A stretch of DNA of 64,000 nucleotides from Roseomonas gilardii subsp. gilardii (lineage in GTDB: Bacteria > Pseudomonadota > Alphaproteobacteria > Acetobacterales > Acetobacteraceae), in NCBI RefSeq assembly GCF_023078375.1, contig NZ_CP095554.1:2752001-2816000 (forward strand). Direction: 5' to 3'. The notes under the pieces are model-generated. The model was not told the origin of the DNA. It searched no databases and saw only the letters and a program-made list of their open reading frames with translations. The position numbers were made by a program, and so were the translations under genes. Below, in pieces: positions 8,943 through 18,922 of this stretch. How positions within the stretch are numbered: position 1 is the stretch's first letter; the number at the start of each line of letters is the position of its first letter.

Positions 8943-11768
8943 ATGTCCCGGGTGGTGCCGGTCGTCTTCCCACCCCGTGGGGCCATGTGGATGAATCAGC
9001 GCACCTTGCAGGACCAGGCCGCGGACTCCCGCCCCCGGACACTCCTGATGGCGAAAAGCCTGGCGCTGGCCCTCGCCATCGCGGCCATCGCCTTCCTCCT
9101 GTCACTGGATCTGCGGGAGCGCGCCATCGCCACCGGGACGCGGGACCTGGAACGCCTGGCGCTGGCCCTTTCCGAGCAGGCGGACCGCGCCTTCCAGTCG
9201 ATCGAACTGATCAATCAAAGCATCACCGACAGCCTGCGTGAGCGCGGCGTGGAGGATAAGAAGGATCTGACGCGCTTCGCCGCCGCGCCGGAGCTGACGC
9301 GCCGCCTCAGGGACTGGGTCGCCGGCCTACCGCAGATCGAGACCATCGGCCTCTATGACCGGTCAGGCCATCTTGTCCTGGATGTGGTGGATGGGGATCG
9401 GCCACGCCCACCCCTGCCGCAAGGCTGGCTCTCCGGCCCGGCAGCCTTGGAGGGGAGGGACAGAATCACCAGCGATCCGTCCGGAGGGCCGGCAGGGCAG
9501 GGCCGGCGGATCTGGATCGGCCGCCGAATCCTTGGCACCCAGGGAGATCTCCTGGGCTTCGTGCTGGTGGCCATGCCGATCAGCTACTTCGAGGATTTCT
9601 ACGCCAAGCTGGCCACGCTGCCCGGCATGGCGATCGCCCTGATCCACCAGGACGGCGCGCTGCTTTCGCGCTTCCCGCCGCTGGGTGTCGGAGCGGACGG
9701 CACCGCAACGTCGTGGATCACTCTGAAGCCGGAGCCCGGCGAGGTCAGGATCCTGCCGGCGTGGAGCGCCCTTGGCGAGAAGCCGCGTTTGATCGTCCTG
9801 CACTCCCTTGAGCTCAATCCCCTGATCATCGCCGTCAGCCGCACGCGGGACGCGCTGCTCCAGGAATGGCGGCAAGAGCTGTGGCTCCTCCTGGGCTCGG
9901 CGCTGCTGGCCGAGGCCGGCGTGCTCGGCATGGCACTGCTCGGGCACCGGCAACTGCGCAACCAAGCCCGCATCGCCCAGGCCCAGGCGGCGGAGAGCCG
10001 CGCCGAGATGCAACTGCTGCGGGAGCGCGAGCGGGCGGAGTATGACCGCTCCCTCCAGGCGATGCGCTTCGGCGTCGCCCTGGACAATCTGGTGCAGGGA
10101 GTCTGCATGGTGGATGCGGCGCTCATCCTGCAGGTGGCCAACCACCGCCTTTCGGTGATCCTGGGCCTGCCGAACGGCACGGATCTCGTCGGGCATCCAG
10201 TGTCCCGCCTCTTCGCGGCCGCGCTGGCGGGTGGCACCCTGACCCGGCAGGACCTGCGGAATTTCCGGTCTCATCTCCGGACCGATCCGCGTCCGGGCGG
10301 ATCGGCGGAGGACAGCACGGCCGGCCGCGCCCACCGGACCTTCCTGTGGGAGCTGGAGGATGGTCGTTCCCTGTCGGTCAACCTGCTCCAGATGTCCGAC
10401 GGGGGCTGGATCGCCACGCTGAAGGACGTGACCGCCCGGCGTTCCGCTGAGGCACGGGTTGCCCATATGGCGCTCCACGACGTGCTCACCGACCTGCCGA
10501 ATCGCAACCTGTTCGGCGAGCGGCTGAGCGCCGCTGTGGCCCGGGCCAGGCGCGGCGAGGGCTGCGCGCTGCTTTATCTCGATCTCGACCATTTCAGCGA
10601 GATCAACGACACGCTGGGCCATCTCGCCGGGGACGCCGTGCTGCGGGAGACCGCGGCGAGGCTGCGGCGCTGCCTGCGCGGCACCGACACGGTGGCACGG
10701 TTCGGCGGCGATGAATTCGCCGTGCTGCAGACGGGGCTGGAACGCCCGGAGGATGCCGCCATGCTGGCGGAGCGCCTGATCAAGGAGCTGAGCCTGCCCT
10801 GCCGCCTGGGAGGGGAGACCTTGCAGCTAAGCGTCAGCCTGGGCATCGCGGTGCTTCTGCCCGGTGAGGTGGGGGACGAGGACACGTTGCTGCGCAAGGC
10901 CGATCTCGCCCTCTACCAGGCGAAGGCGGAGGGGCATGGGTGCTTCCGCTTCTTCGAGCCGGAGATGGAAGAGGCCATGCTGTCCCGGCGGCAGCTCGAT
11001 GCCGATCTGCGCCGCGCCCTGGCCCGGCAGGAGTTCGAGCTGTTCTACCAGCCGATCCTGCGTCTCCGCACCGGCGAGGTGGTCGGCTTCGAGGCACTGA
11101 TCCGCTGGCGCCATCCGCATCGCGGGCTGGTCTCGCCGGCGGAGTTCATGCCCTTCGTCGAGCGGAGCGACCTGATGGTGCCGATCGGCGCCTGGGTGCT
11201 GGAGGAAGCCTGCCGCCAGGCCGCGGCCTGGCCACCGCACCTGAAGATGGCGGTGAACCTGTCGGCCACCCAGTTCGCCGCCGGGGAGATGCTGGTGGAG
11301 CAGATCCTCGGCGCCCTGGAACACTCGGGCCTGCCGCCGGACCGGCTGGAGCTGGAGGTGACCGAGACGGTGCTGCTGGAGGACACGCAGGACACGCTGC
11401 GCGCCCTGCACCAGCTCCGCCGGCATGGCGTGCGGATCGCGCTGGACGATTTCGGCACAGGCTATTCCTCGCTCAGCTACCTGCGGAAATTCCCCTTCGA
11501 CAAGGTGAAGATCGACCAGTCCTTCGTCCGCGACATGGGCGGGCGCGAGGACTGCGCCGCCATCGTGCAGGCCGTGATCAGCCTCGGGACCAGCCTGGGC
11601 ATGATCACCCTGGCCGAGGGTGTGGAAACCCCGGAGCAGCACGAGATGTTGCTGCGCCTGGGCTGCGAGGAAGGCCAGGGCTACCTGTTCAGCCCGCCCC
11701 GCCCGGCCGGCGAGATCGTCGCGATGCTGGCGGAGCCCCTCCGGGCGAAGGCCGATCCCCGGAACTGA
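8943..11768 (+). CDS. Membrane-bound GGDEF-EAL protein (cyclic di-GMP turnover)
   Basis: Sensor enzyme with both a diguanylate cyclase and a c-di-GMP phosphodiesterase domain. A first membrane helix (about residues 36-55) and a second (about 313-333) flank a periplasmic sensing domain. Then come a short coiled stretch, a PAS-like segment (about 370-510), GGDEF (motif RFGGDEF near 586) and EAL (EALIRWRHP near 716). Both look active: GGDEF is intact, an RGTD inhibitory site lies five residues before it, and the EAL metal-binding motifs (NLSATQFA, ELEVTE, DDFGTGYSS, AEGVET) are all kept. The start is uncertain: ATG 8943, 8985 and 8991 lack clear ribosome sites. Its 3' end faces hutH, 16 bp away. 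Confidence 0.92.
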   Translation: MSRVVPVVFPPRGAMWMNQRTLQDQAADSRPRTLLMAKSLALALAIAAIAFLLSLDLRERAIATGTRDLERLALALSEQADRAFQSIELINQSITDSLRERGVEDKKDLTRFAAAPELTRRLRDWVAGLPQIETIGLYDRSGHLVLDVVDGDRPRPPLPQGWLSGPAALEGRDRITSDPSGGPAGQGRRIWIGRRILGTQGDLLGFVLVAMPISYFEDFYAKLATLPGMAIALIHQDGALLSRFPPLGVGADGTATSWITLKPEPGEVRILPAWSALGEKPRLIVLHSLELNPLIIAVSRTRDALLQEWRQELWLLLGSALLAEAGVLGMALLGHRQLRNQARIAQAQAAESRAEMQLLRERERAEYDRSLQAMRFGVALDNLVQGVCMVDAALILQVANHRLSVILGLPNGTDLVGHPVSRLFAAALAGGTLTRQDLRNFRSHLRTDPRPGGSAEDSTAGRAHRTFLWELEDGRSLSVNLLQMSDGGWIATLKDVTARRSAEARVAHMALHDVLTDLPNRNLFGERLSAAVARARRGEGCALLYLDLDHFSEINDTLGHLAGDAVLRETAARLRRCLRGTDTVARFGGDEFAVLQTGLERPEDAAMLAERLIKELSLPCRLGGETLQLSVSLGIAVLLPGEVGDEDTLLRKADLALYQAKAEGHGCFRFFEPEMEEAMLSRRQLDADLRRALARQEFELFYQPILRLRTGEVVGFEALIRWRHPHRGLVSPAEFMPFVERSDLMVPIGAWVLEEACRQAAAWPPHLKMAVNLSATQFAAGEMLVEQILGALEHSGLPPDRLELEVTETVLLEDTQDTLRALHQLRRHGVRIALDDFGTGYSSLSYLRKFPFDKVKIDQSFVRDMGGREDCAAIVQAVISLGTSLGMITLAEGVETPEQHEMLLRLGCEEGQGYLFSPPRPAGEIVAMLAEPLRAKADPRN

Positions 11769-11784
11769 CCCAGGGGGGCGCTGC

Positions 11785-13284
11785 TCACGCGGCCGGGCAA
11801 AGGTCCGCGAATCCGCCCTTCTGGATCAGGCGGGAAACAGCGGCGATGTCAGGCGCCATCTGGCGATCGCGTTCCCAGGGCTCGGCCACGTTGCGCACCA
11901 GCGCATGCGCCCGCTCCAGCAATGGCGAGGATCGCAGCGGCCGGTGGAACTCCACCGCCTGGGCGCCGCAGAGCAGTTCGATGGCCAGGATGTCGGTCAG
12001 GTTCCGTGCCATCTGCGCCAGCCGCAGCCCGGCCCCGGTGGCCATGCTGACATGGTCCTCCTGGTTGGCGCTGGTGGGCAGGCTGTCCACGCTGCGCGGC
12101 GTGGCCAGGGCGCGGTTCTCCGCCACCAGCGCCGCCGCCGTCACCTGGGCGATCATGAAGCCGGAATTCAGCCCGCCTTCCTTCACCAGGAAGGCCGGAA
12201 GGCCGGACAGCACCGGATCGACCAGCAGGGCGATGCGCCGCTCCGCCAGGGCGCCGATCTCGGCCAGCACCAAAGCGAGGTGATCGGCCGCGAAACCCAC
12301 CGGCTCGGCATGGAAGTTGCCGCCGGACAGGACCGCACCGTCCTCCGTCACCAGCGGATTGTCGGTGACCGCATTGGCCTCCCGCGCCAGGATCTTCGCC
12401 ACATGCTCCAGCGTGTCGAGGCAGGCGCCCATCACCTGGGGCTGGCAGCGCAGGGAATAGGGGTCCTGCACCCGCGGGTCGTTCTCGCGGTGGCTGTCGC
12501 GGATGGCGCTGCCCGCCATCAGCGCGCGCAGGAGGGCGGCGCTGCGGATCTGTCCCTCCTGTCCGCGCAGCGCGTGGATGCGCGGGTCGAAGGGCGTGTC
12601 GGAGCCCCGCGCACCCTCGGTGCTGAGCGCCCCGGAAACCAGCGCCGTACGCCACAGGTCCTCGGCCGCGAAATACCCGGCGAGCGCCAGGGCGGTGGAG
12701 ACCTGGGTGCCGTTGAGCAGCGCCAGCCCTTCCTTGGGGCCCAGGGCGAGCGGCTTCAGCCCCAGCCGCTTCAGCGCCACCGCGCCGGGCACGGCGGCGC
12801 CGAGTTCCATGGCCTGGCCCTCGCCGATCAGGACGAGCGACAGGTGGGCGAGGGGAGCGAGGTCGCCCGAGGCGCCCACCGAGCCCCGCGCCGGGATCAC
12901 CGGCAGGACATTGCCGTTCAGCAGGGCGAGCAGCGCCTCGACCGTCGAGGGCTGCGCCGCCGAGGCGCCGCGCGCCAGGGAGAGCGCCTTCAGCGCCAGA
13001 ACGAGCCGTACCACCGGCTCCGGCAGCGGCTCGCCCACCCCCGCCGCATGGCTGCGGATCAGGTTGAGCTGGAGCTGCACGAGGTCCGGATCGCTGATCC
13101 GCGTGCTGGCGAGCTTCCCGAAACCGGTGTTCACGCCATACATCGTGTCCCCGGCGGCCAGCCGCGCGGCGAGCGCGTCGCAGGAGGCGCGCATCGGCGC
13201 CTCCCAGCCGGCGGGAAGCTCCAGAACCCCGCCTGCCATGACGGCGCGCAGAGCGTCGAGAGGAACCTGTCCCGGTGTGATCAT
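11785..13284 (-). CDS. hutH: Histidine ammonia-lyase
   Basis: First step of histidine degradation: it removes ammonia from L-histidine to give urocanate in the cytoplasm. The MIO cofactor is made from the Ala-Ser-Gly in [14 protein letters not shown] (about residue 140). [10 protein letters not shown] near the N-terminus and [12 protein letters not shown] further on are also family motifs. Its 499 residues are typical (about 500-510). ATG 13284 overlaps the stop of hutU by 4 bp (ATGA), which decides the start. The hutI, hutF or hutG genes needed for later steps are not in this window. Confidence 0.96.
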   Translation of the reverse strand: MITPGQVPLDALRAVMAGGVLELPAGWEAPMRASCDALAARLAAGDTMYGVNTGFGKLASTRISDPDLVQLQLNLIRSHAAGVGEPLPEPVVRLVLALKALSLARGASAAQPSTVEALLALLNGNVLPVIPARGSVGASGDLAPLAHLSLVLIGEGQAMELGAAVPGAVALKRLGLKPLALGPKEGLALLNGTQVSTALALAGYFAAEDLWRTALVSGALSTEGARGSDTPFDPRIHALRGQEGQIRSAALLRALMAGSAIRDSHRENDPRVQDPYSLRCQPQVMGACLDTLEHVAKILAREANAVTDNPLVTEDGAVLSGGNFHAEPVGFAADHLALVLAEIGALAERRIALLVDPVLSGLPAFLVKEGGLNSGFMIAQVTAAALVAENRALATPRSVDSLPTSANQEDHVSMATGAGLRLAQMARNLTDILAIELLCGAQAVEFHRPLRSSPLLERAHALVRNVAEPWERDRQMAPDIAAVSRLIQKGGFADLCPAA

Positions 13285-14978
13285 GAGCGGTCTCCGGCGA
13301 GCATCGGCAGGTCGAGGCCCTGTTCCCGGGCGCAATCGACGGCGATATCATAGCCTGCATCGGCATGGCGCATCACCCCCGTGGCCGGGTCGTTCCACAG
13401 CACGCGCCGCAGCCGCCGTTCCGCCTCCGGCGTGCCATCCGCCACGATCACCATCCCCGCATGCTGCGAATAGCCCATGCCGACGCCCCCCCCATGATGC
13501 AGGGACACCCATGTGGCGCCGGAGGCGGTGTTGAGAAGGGCGTTCAGCAGCGGCCAGTCGGAGACCGTGTCGGAACCGTCGCGCATCGCCTCCGTCTCCC
13601 GGTTCGGGGAGGCGACGGAGCCGGAATCGAGATGGTCGCGGCCGATCACCACCGGGGCCTTCAACTCGCCCTTCGCCACCATCTCGTTGAAGGCGAGGCC
13701 CAGCCGGTGCCGCTGTCCCAGCCCGACCCAGCAGATGCGGGCGGGCAGGCCCTGGAAGGCGATCCGCTCCCGCGCCATGTCGAGCCAGTGGTGCAGGTGC
13801 GGATCGTCGGGGATCAGCTCCTTCACCTTGGCATCGGTGCGATAGATGTCCTCCGGGTCGCCCGACAGCGCCACCCAGCGGAAGGGGCCGATGCCGCGGC
13901 AGAAAAGCGGGCGGATATAGGCGGGCACGAAGCCCGGAAAGCCGAAGGCACCCTCCAGCCCCTCATCCTGCGCCATCTGGCGGATGTTGTTGCCGTAGTC
14001 GAGCACGGCCGCGCCCATGCGCTGGAAGTCCAGCATCGCCTGCACATGCGCGACCATGGATTTCTTCGCCGCCGCGGCCACGCCCTGCGGGTCGCGCTCC
14101 CGCCCATGCGCCCACTGGTCCAGTGTCCATCCGGCGGGCAGGTAGCCGTTCGCCGGGTCATGCGCCGAGGTCTGATCGGTGACGATATCCGGCACCACGC
14201 CACGCCGCACCAGCTCCGGGAAGACCTCCGCAGCATTGCCGAGCAGCCCGACGCTGATGGCGCGCTTCTCGTCGCAGGCCCTGCGGATCATGGCGAGCGC
14301 GGTGTCGAGGTCCTCCGCCTTCTCGTCGAGGTAGCGCGTCTGCAGCCGCTTCTCGATGCGGGAAGGCTGGCATTCCACCGCCAGCACGCAGGCCCCGGCG
14401 AAGACACCCGCCAAGGGCTGCGCCCCGCCCATGCCGCCGAGCCCGGCGGTCAGGATCCAGCGGCCCGCGAGGCTGCCGCCGAAATGCTGCCGCCCGGCCT
14501 CGGCGAAGGTCTCGTAGGTGCCCTGCACGATGCCCTGGGAGCCGATATAGATCCAGGAACCGGCCGTCATCTGGCCGTACATCATCAGCCCCTTGCGATC
14601 GAGCTCGGAGAAATGCTCCCAGTTCGCCCAGTGCGGCACGATGTTGGAATTCGCGATCAGCACGCGCGGCGCGTCGGCATGGGTCTCGAAGACGCCGACC
14701 GGCTTGCCCGACTGCACCAGCAGGGTCTGCGTCTCCGTCAGGCGGCGCAGCGTGGCGGTGATGGCCTCGTAGCATGGCCAGTCCCGCGCGGCGCGGCCGA
14801 TGCCGCCATAGACGACCAGCTCCTCCGGCCGTTCCGCCACCTCGTCGTCGAGGTTGTTCATCAGCATCCGCAGCGCGGCCTCGGTGGTCCAGTGCCGGGC
14901 GCTGAGCTGCGGCCCGCGCGGGGCGCGGATGGTTGGCGCGTTGCGGAAGCGGTGGCTTTCGGCGGCGGAATCCGACAT
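13281..14978 (-). CDS. hutU: Urocanate hydratase
   Basis: Second step of histidine degradation: it hydrates urocanate to imidazolonepropionate using tightly bound NAD. The NAD-binding segment [15 protein letters not shown] and the conserved Cys in [15 protein letters not shown] are visible. ATG 14978 gives 565 residues, the usual size, and follows a GAAGGGA ribosome site; an open frame extends 37 residues upstream without conservation. It comes before hutH in the same transcript and overlaps it by 4 bp. Confidence 0.96.
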   Translation of the reverse strand: MSDSAAESHRFRNAPTIRAPRGPQLSARHWTTEAALRMLMNNLDDEVAERPEELVVYGGIGRAARDWPCYEAITATLRRLTETQTLLVQSGKPVGVFETHADAPRVLIANSNIVPHWANWEHFSELDRKGLMMYGQMTAGSWIYIGSQGIVQGTYETFAEAGRQHFGGSLAGRWILTAGLGGMGGAQPLAGVFAGACVLAVECQPSRIEKRLQTRYLDEKAEDLDTALAMIRRACDEKRAISVGLLGNAAEVFPELVRRGVVPDIVTDQTSAHDPANGYLPAGWTLDQWAHGRERDPQGVAAAAKKSMVAHVQAMLDFQRMGAAVLDYGNNIRQMAQDEGLEGAFGFPGFVPAYIRPLFCRGIGPFRWVALSGDPEDIYRTDAKVKELIPDDPHLHHWLDMARERIAFQGLPARICWVGLGQRHRLGLAFNEMVAKGELKAPVVIGRDHLDSGSVASPNRETEAMRDGSDTVSDWPLLNALLNTASGATWVSLHHGGGVGMGYSQHAGMVIVADGTPEAERRLRRVLWNDPATGVMRHADAGYDIAVDCAREQGLDLPMLAGDRS

Positions 14979-15085
14979 GGGCGAGGGGTCCCTTCGCGAC
15001 GTGGAAAAGAGGCTGTGCGGCAGGCCAGGCGGAGAAGCCGGGACCGGCGGTGACGGTGCCGGCCGCTCCGCCAGGAAAGGGGGCG

Positions 15086-16186
15086 TCACGGTGCGCGGCG
15101 CGGCACCTGTTCCAGGAACGCCTTCAGCTCCGCCGCCCAGAACTTCGCCATCCCCGTGGTGCCGTGGCCGCGCGTTTCCGTGCTGGCGGGGATCAGGAAG
15201 ACCCGGCCGTTCCGCACCTTCTTCATGGCCTCGGCCATGACGCCGGTTTCCGGCGGGTTGCGTTCGTCATCGGCGGAATTGATGGCGAGGACCGGCGCCT
15301 CGATCGTCTCCAGCTTGCCGGAGGGATCGTAGTTCGCCGAGGCGTTCCATTGATAGAGGAAGTCATTGGCATCGCGCGGCGCGGGCAGGGCCAGCCTCTC
15401 ATCCACATACCGGTCGGCCCCGGCATGGGTGGCGCCGCGTGCCTGGAGATTCAGCGTGCCGCCATTGGTGGCGATGTCGAAGAAGGTGTTGGCCATCCGT
15501 AGCGACGGGGGCTGTGCCGTGTAGTTTCCGCCCTGATAGGCCGGGTCGGCCCGCACCGTCTCGATCAGCATCCGCCGCAGCATCCAGTTGCGCCCGGCCA
15601 TCGGCGTGGGTTGCGAGGCCATGGGCACCAGCGCGTCCATGAAGCCCGGATGGGTGATGCCCCAGACCCAGCTTTCCATGCCGCCCATGGAATTGCCGAT
15701 GACGAGGCGCAGGTGGCGGATGCCCATGCCCTCCGTCAGCAGCCGGTACTGCGCCCGCACCATGTCGTCATAGTCGTAGGACGGGAAATCCGCCTTCAGC
15801 CCGTCGGAGGGCTTCGAGGATTTCCCCGCGCCGATCGCATCGGGCAGGATGACGAAGTACTTCCGCGCATCCAGCGCCTGCCCGGGGCCGAACAGCTCCC
15901 CCGCGAAGACGGGGCTCAGCAGTCCCGTGCCGGAACCGCCCGTGCCGTGCAGCACCAGTACCGGCTCGCCCAAGGGATCGCCGACGGTGGCGTAGTGGAC
16001 CCGCATCTCGGTCATGGTCCGGCCGTTGCTGAAGCGGAAGTCGCGGGCGATCCAGTCCTTCTCCTGCGCTGCCGGGCCGTCCGCGGCCCGGACGGTGCCG
16101 GGCAAAGCCCAGGACAGCAATGCCCAGGACAGCAGCACCGGCGCTCCCAGACCCGCGATGCGCGCGACCTGCCTGCGTTCCGGCAT
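15086..16186 (-). CDS. Secreted alpha/beta hydrolase of the homoserine acetyltransferase-like fold
   Basis: Predicted exported enzyme. A hydrophobic signal peptide runs through [17 protein letters not shown] (cut near residue 35). The nucleophile elbow is GNSMGG (about residue 165), the acid is probably in [11 protein letters not shown], and the His is in TRGHGTTG near the C-terminus, so the triad looks complete. The fold is that of MetX-like proteins, but the signal peptide and the lack of a methionine gene nearby argue against homoserine acetylation. It lies 107 bp upstream of hutU on the same strand and may share its transcript. The substrate is unknown; an ester or amide hydrolase is likely. 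Confidence 0.82.
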   Translation of the reverse strand: MPERRQVARIAGLGAPVLLSWALLSWALPGTVRAADGPAAQEKDWIARDFRFSNGRTMTEMRVHYATVGDPLGEPVLVLHGTGGSGTGLLSPVFAGELFGPGQALDARKYFVILPDAIGAGKSSKPSDGLKADFPSYDYDDMVRAQYRLLTEGMGIRHLRLVIGNSMGGMESWVWGITHPGFMDALVPMASQPTPMAGRNWMLRRMLIETVRADPAYQGGNYTAQPPSLRMANTFFDIATNGGTLNLQARGATHAGADRYVDERLALPAPRDANDFLYQWNASANYDPSGKLETIEAPVLAINSADDERNPPETGVMAEAMKKVRNGRVFLIPASTETRGHGTTGMAKFWAAELKAFLEQVPRRAP

Positions 16187-16300
16187 GAATCCTTCTCCCC
16201 CTCGTCCCGTCGCGGCCTGGGCCGCCGGTCTTTCCCGGGAGGGTGCGCCCGGCGCCGCGGGGCCGTCAATTCATGCCGGCGCGCCCCGCATGACCCGGCG

Positions 16301-18700
16301 TCAGGCGAAGGCGATGCCGTGCCCGGAGGTTCCGCCTGTCAATTCGGCTGTCAGCATCTGGTGCTCCGCGCTCTCCGAGAAGCCGAGCAGCACCCCGGCG
16401 CGGCTGAGGAGATGCGCATCGAGACTCGCGGTCCAGTTCGCCAGCCCGCCCGCATCCGGCGCCCGGTGCAGGGCATTCTCGTAGAGGCGGGTGACGAAGC
16501 CGGCATTGTCCAGCCCGGCATAGCCCGCCTGGAACTCCGCGCTGCCCTCGAAGCCCCGGGCGACGCCGGCGAGCGCCAGGCTGCCGCTCTCGACCTTCTC
16601 CGTCCAGAACTGCAGCCCACCCAGATCCGGATGGCGGCCGAAGGTGGCGTCGTAGAGACGGGCAACCTGCATGGCCGTCTCGTCCGCATCCCAGATCCCC
16701 GCCTGCACCACCGGTGCGGTGCGGGCGACGTTCTCCGGGCTTTCCGAGAAGGCGGCCAGCAGATCCTCGCGCGACAGGCCATGGGCGAGGCTGCCGGTGT
16801 GGAAGGCCAGCCCTTCCGCATCCGGCGCGCGCCCGAGCACATTGGCGTAGAGGCGGGTGACGAAGCCGGTGTCGTCGAGTTGGCCATAGCGCGCGGCGAA
16901 TTCCGGGCTGTTCAGGAAGCCGGTGGCGATTCCGGCCAGGCTCTGCCCGCCCTCCAGCGCATCGATGAAGTGGTTCAGCCCGGTCTGGTCCGGCGAGCGC
17001 CCCAGCGCCGCCCCATAGAGGCGCATGACCTCCGCCGCCGGATCATGCGTGTCGAAGACCATCCGCCCATCCGCGAAGCGCACCTCCTCGACATCGCGCA
17101 GCACCGCGGTCGCGCCGCCGGCATGCAGCAGGAGGCTGCCATCCGCCTGCACCGCGACATCGCTGCCGCGCAGGCCAATGGCGCCCAGATCCAGCCGGTC
17201 ATGGCCCGCGCCGCCATCGACATGGCTCAGCGCATAGCCGCCCAGGGACAGCCGGTCGGCCCCGGCACCACCCTGGACCAGATGCACGAGGCCGGGATCG
17301 CTGTCGCTCAGCCCGATCAGCGATCCACCATGGCCGTCACTGGCGACCGTGACGAAATGGCCTGAGCGCAGATCGGTCATCGACAGCACCGCGACCAGCT
17401 CACCCGCCTGCGCCCCGCTGCCATAAAGGCTCACCGTGCCATTGGCGTTGAGCATGCCGAAGCCGATGCTCTCGTTCATCAGGTCGATGCCGTTGCCGAT
17501 GCCGAAGCCCGCCACGGAGGCATGGAAATCGCAGGCATCCTCGATGCTCAGCACCCCGGTGGCGCCGAGGAAGCGCATGATGACCCCCGCACCGAGCGTG
17601 CCGATCCCCGCCGCCGCATTCTCCGCCACCCGGTCGCCGAGGCTGAGTTCCGCCCCGGCCTGGATTGCGAAGCCGCCCGTGCCGGTGATGCTGGCGCTGT
17701 CGATCACCAGCGTCCCGCCCTGTGCGGTGATGGTGCCGTTGTTCACCAGCGCCCCGCCCAGGCTGCCATGGCCAGTGAAGCTGCCGGTCGCGCCGATGGT
17801 CAGCCCGGCGGAATCGAAATCGCCGCCGCCGAGCAGGATACTGCCATTGTCGGCGATGGTGTTGATCGAGTGGAAGTCGCGCCCGTTCTGCAGCTCCAGG
17901 CTGCCGGCGGCGCCGATCCGGGTCAGCCCCATCTGGTTGATGTTGCCGTTGTAGCCATTGATCCCGTACTGATCGATGCCTTCCAGCGTGAAGGTCACGG
18001 GGCCGGAATACCAGCGCGTGCCCTTGATGGCCGAGGTCTCGCCATCCAGCACGATATGCGCGTCGGGATCGATGGAGCCGCCCGCCGTCAGCGTCGCGCC
18101 GTCATGGGCGATCAGCGTGCCCTTGACCACCGAGTTGGTATAGAGCGTGAGCGAGGCGCCCGACTGCGCCTCCAGCGTGCCGTTGTTGGTGAAGGTCTGG
18201 GCGAAGACCGTGAGCGTCCCGCCCTGCGCGGACATCAGCCCGTTGTTCTCGATCGTCCAGAAGGCGGAGAGGCCGCGCGCGAAGGTGGCGCCGCCGCCGA
18301 CCATGCCGCTGCCCTGCAACGTGCCATCGACGGTGATGGAAGGATTCTTGGAATAGGTCTGCGGAGCGAGGAAATTCCCGCCGACCAGCAGGGACCAGAC
18401 CAGGGAGCCGCCCGCCAGCGCCACCACCCCGCCATCCGCCACGTGGAAGCGCCCGTTGGCGATCGTGGCCGTCCCGGCGATCTCCAGGCTGCCGCCGATC
18501 TCCGCGCTGTCCGTCCTGCCATTGTGCGCGAGTTCCAGCGTGCTGCCGCGGGGCAGGATCAGATGCCCCGCATCCGCCAGCGATCCCACCGCCACGGCGC
18601 CGCTGATCGTGACGGTCTGGCCTGCCATGATGTCCAGACGGTCATCGGTGTCGATGGGGCCGGTCAGAAGGGTCCCGTCCGGGTTGAAACTGCCTGCCAT
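16301..18700 (-). CDS. Secreted repeat protein with RTX-like motifs and DUF4214 domains
   Basis: Large predicted extracellular protein of 799 residues. The first part (about residues 10-450) is a glycine-rich beta-helix-like region with repeated NNGTITAQGGTL-type segments, like autotransporter passengers. Two RTX-like nonapeptides, GGAGADRLSL and GGAGHDRLDL, follow near residues 480-500. The C-terminal third has four LYxxxLGRxPDxxGL units arranged as two similar halves, the DUF4214 module. There is no N-terminal signal peptide; RTX motifs together with DUF4214 suggest type I secretion. ATG 18700 was chosen; GTG 18724 is possible. No secretion genes adjoin it. The DNA just upstream is markedly AT-rich for this genome. 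Its function, perhaps surface layer or adhesion, is inferred. Confidence 0.8.
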   Translation of the reverse strand: MAGSFNPDGTLLTGPIDTDDRLDIMAGQTVTISGAVAVGSLADAGHLILPRGSTLELAHNGRTDSAEIGGSLEIAGTATIANGRFHVADGGVVALAGGSLVWSLLVGGNFLAPQTYSKNPSITVDGTLQGSGMVGGGATFARGLSAFWTIENNGLMSAQGGTLTVFAQTFTNNGTLEAQSGASLTLYTNSVVKGTLIAHDGATLTAGGSIDPDAHIVLDGETSAIKGTRWYSGPVTFTLEGIDQYGINGYNGNINQMGLTRIGAAGSLELQNGRDFHSINTIADNGSILLGGGDFDSAGLTIGATGSFTGHGSLGGALVNNGTITAQGGTLVIDSASITGTGGFAIQAGAELSLGDRVAENAAAGIGTLGAGVIMRFLGATGVLSIEDACDFHASVAGFGIGNGIDLMNESIGFGMLNANGTVSLYGSGAQAGELVAVLSMTDLRSGHFVTVASDGHGGSLIGLSDSDPGLVHLVQGGAGADRLSLGGYALSHVDGGAGHDRLDLGAIGLRGSDVAVQADGSLLLHAGGATAVLRDVEEVRFADGRMVFDTHDPAAEVMRLYGAALGRSPDQTGLNHFIDALEGGQSLAGIATGFLNSPEFAARYGQLDDTGFVTRLYANVLGRAPDAEGLAFHTGSLAHGLSREDLLAAFSESPENVARTAPVVQAGIWDADETAMQVARLYDATFGRHPDLGGLQFWTEKVESGSLALAGVARGFEGSAEFQAGYAGLDNAGFVTRLYENALHRAPDAGGLANWTASLDAHLLSRAGVLLGFSESAEHQMLTAELTGGTSGHGIAFA

Positions 18701-18799
18701 GGTATCCACCCCGTCCCCGGCCACCGATGCATGGCGGTTATCGGGAAAGAATCGGCGACCGACCAGATCGAAAACGAAAGAATTGTGCAGGAAAATCTA

Positions 18800-18812
18800 T
18801 TGTTAATAACAA
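18800..18812. repeat. Short inverted repeat in an AT-rich gap
   Basis: TTGTTA and TAACAA flank a single A. The palindrome sits in the AT-rich stretch 18770-18835 between the divergent DUF4214 gene and the aldo/keto reductase gene, where promoters for both must lie. It may be a regulator site; no known consensus was matched. Confidence 0.4.
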
Positions 18813-18922
18813 CCTATAGTTGCGAATTCAGGTTCCGCTGAAGCATCGTGGCCTGGCCGGGATCGGCATTCCGGACCGCCTGCCCTAGGATCGCGGCGGC
18901 ACGACAGGGTGGAGGGACCCCC

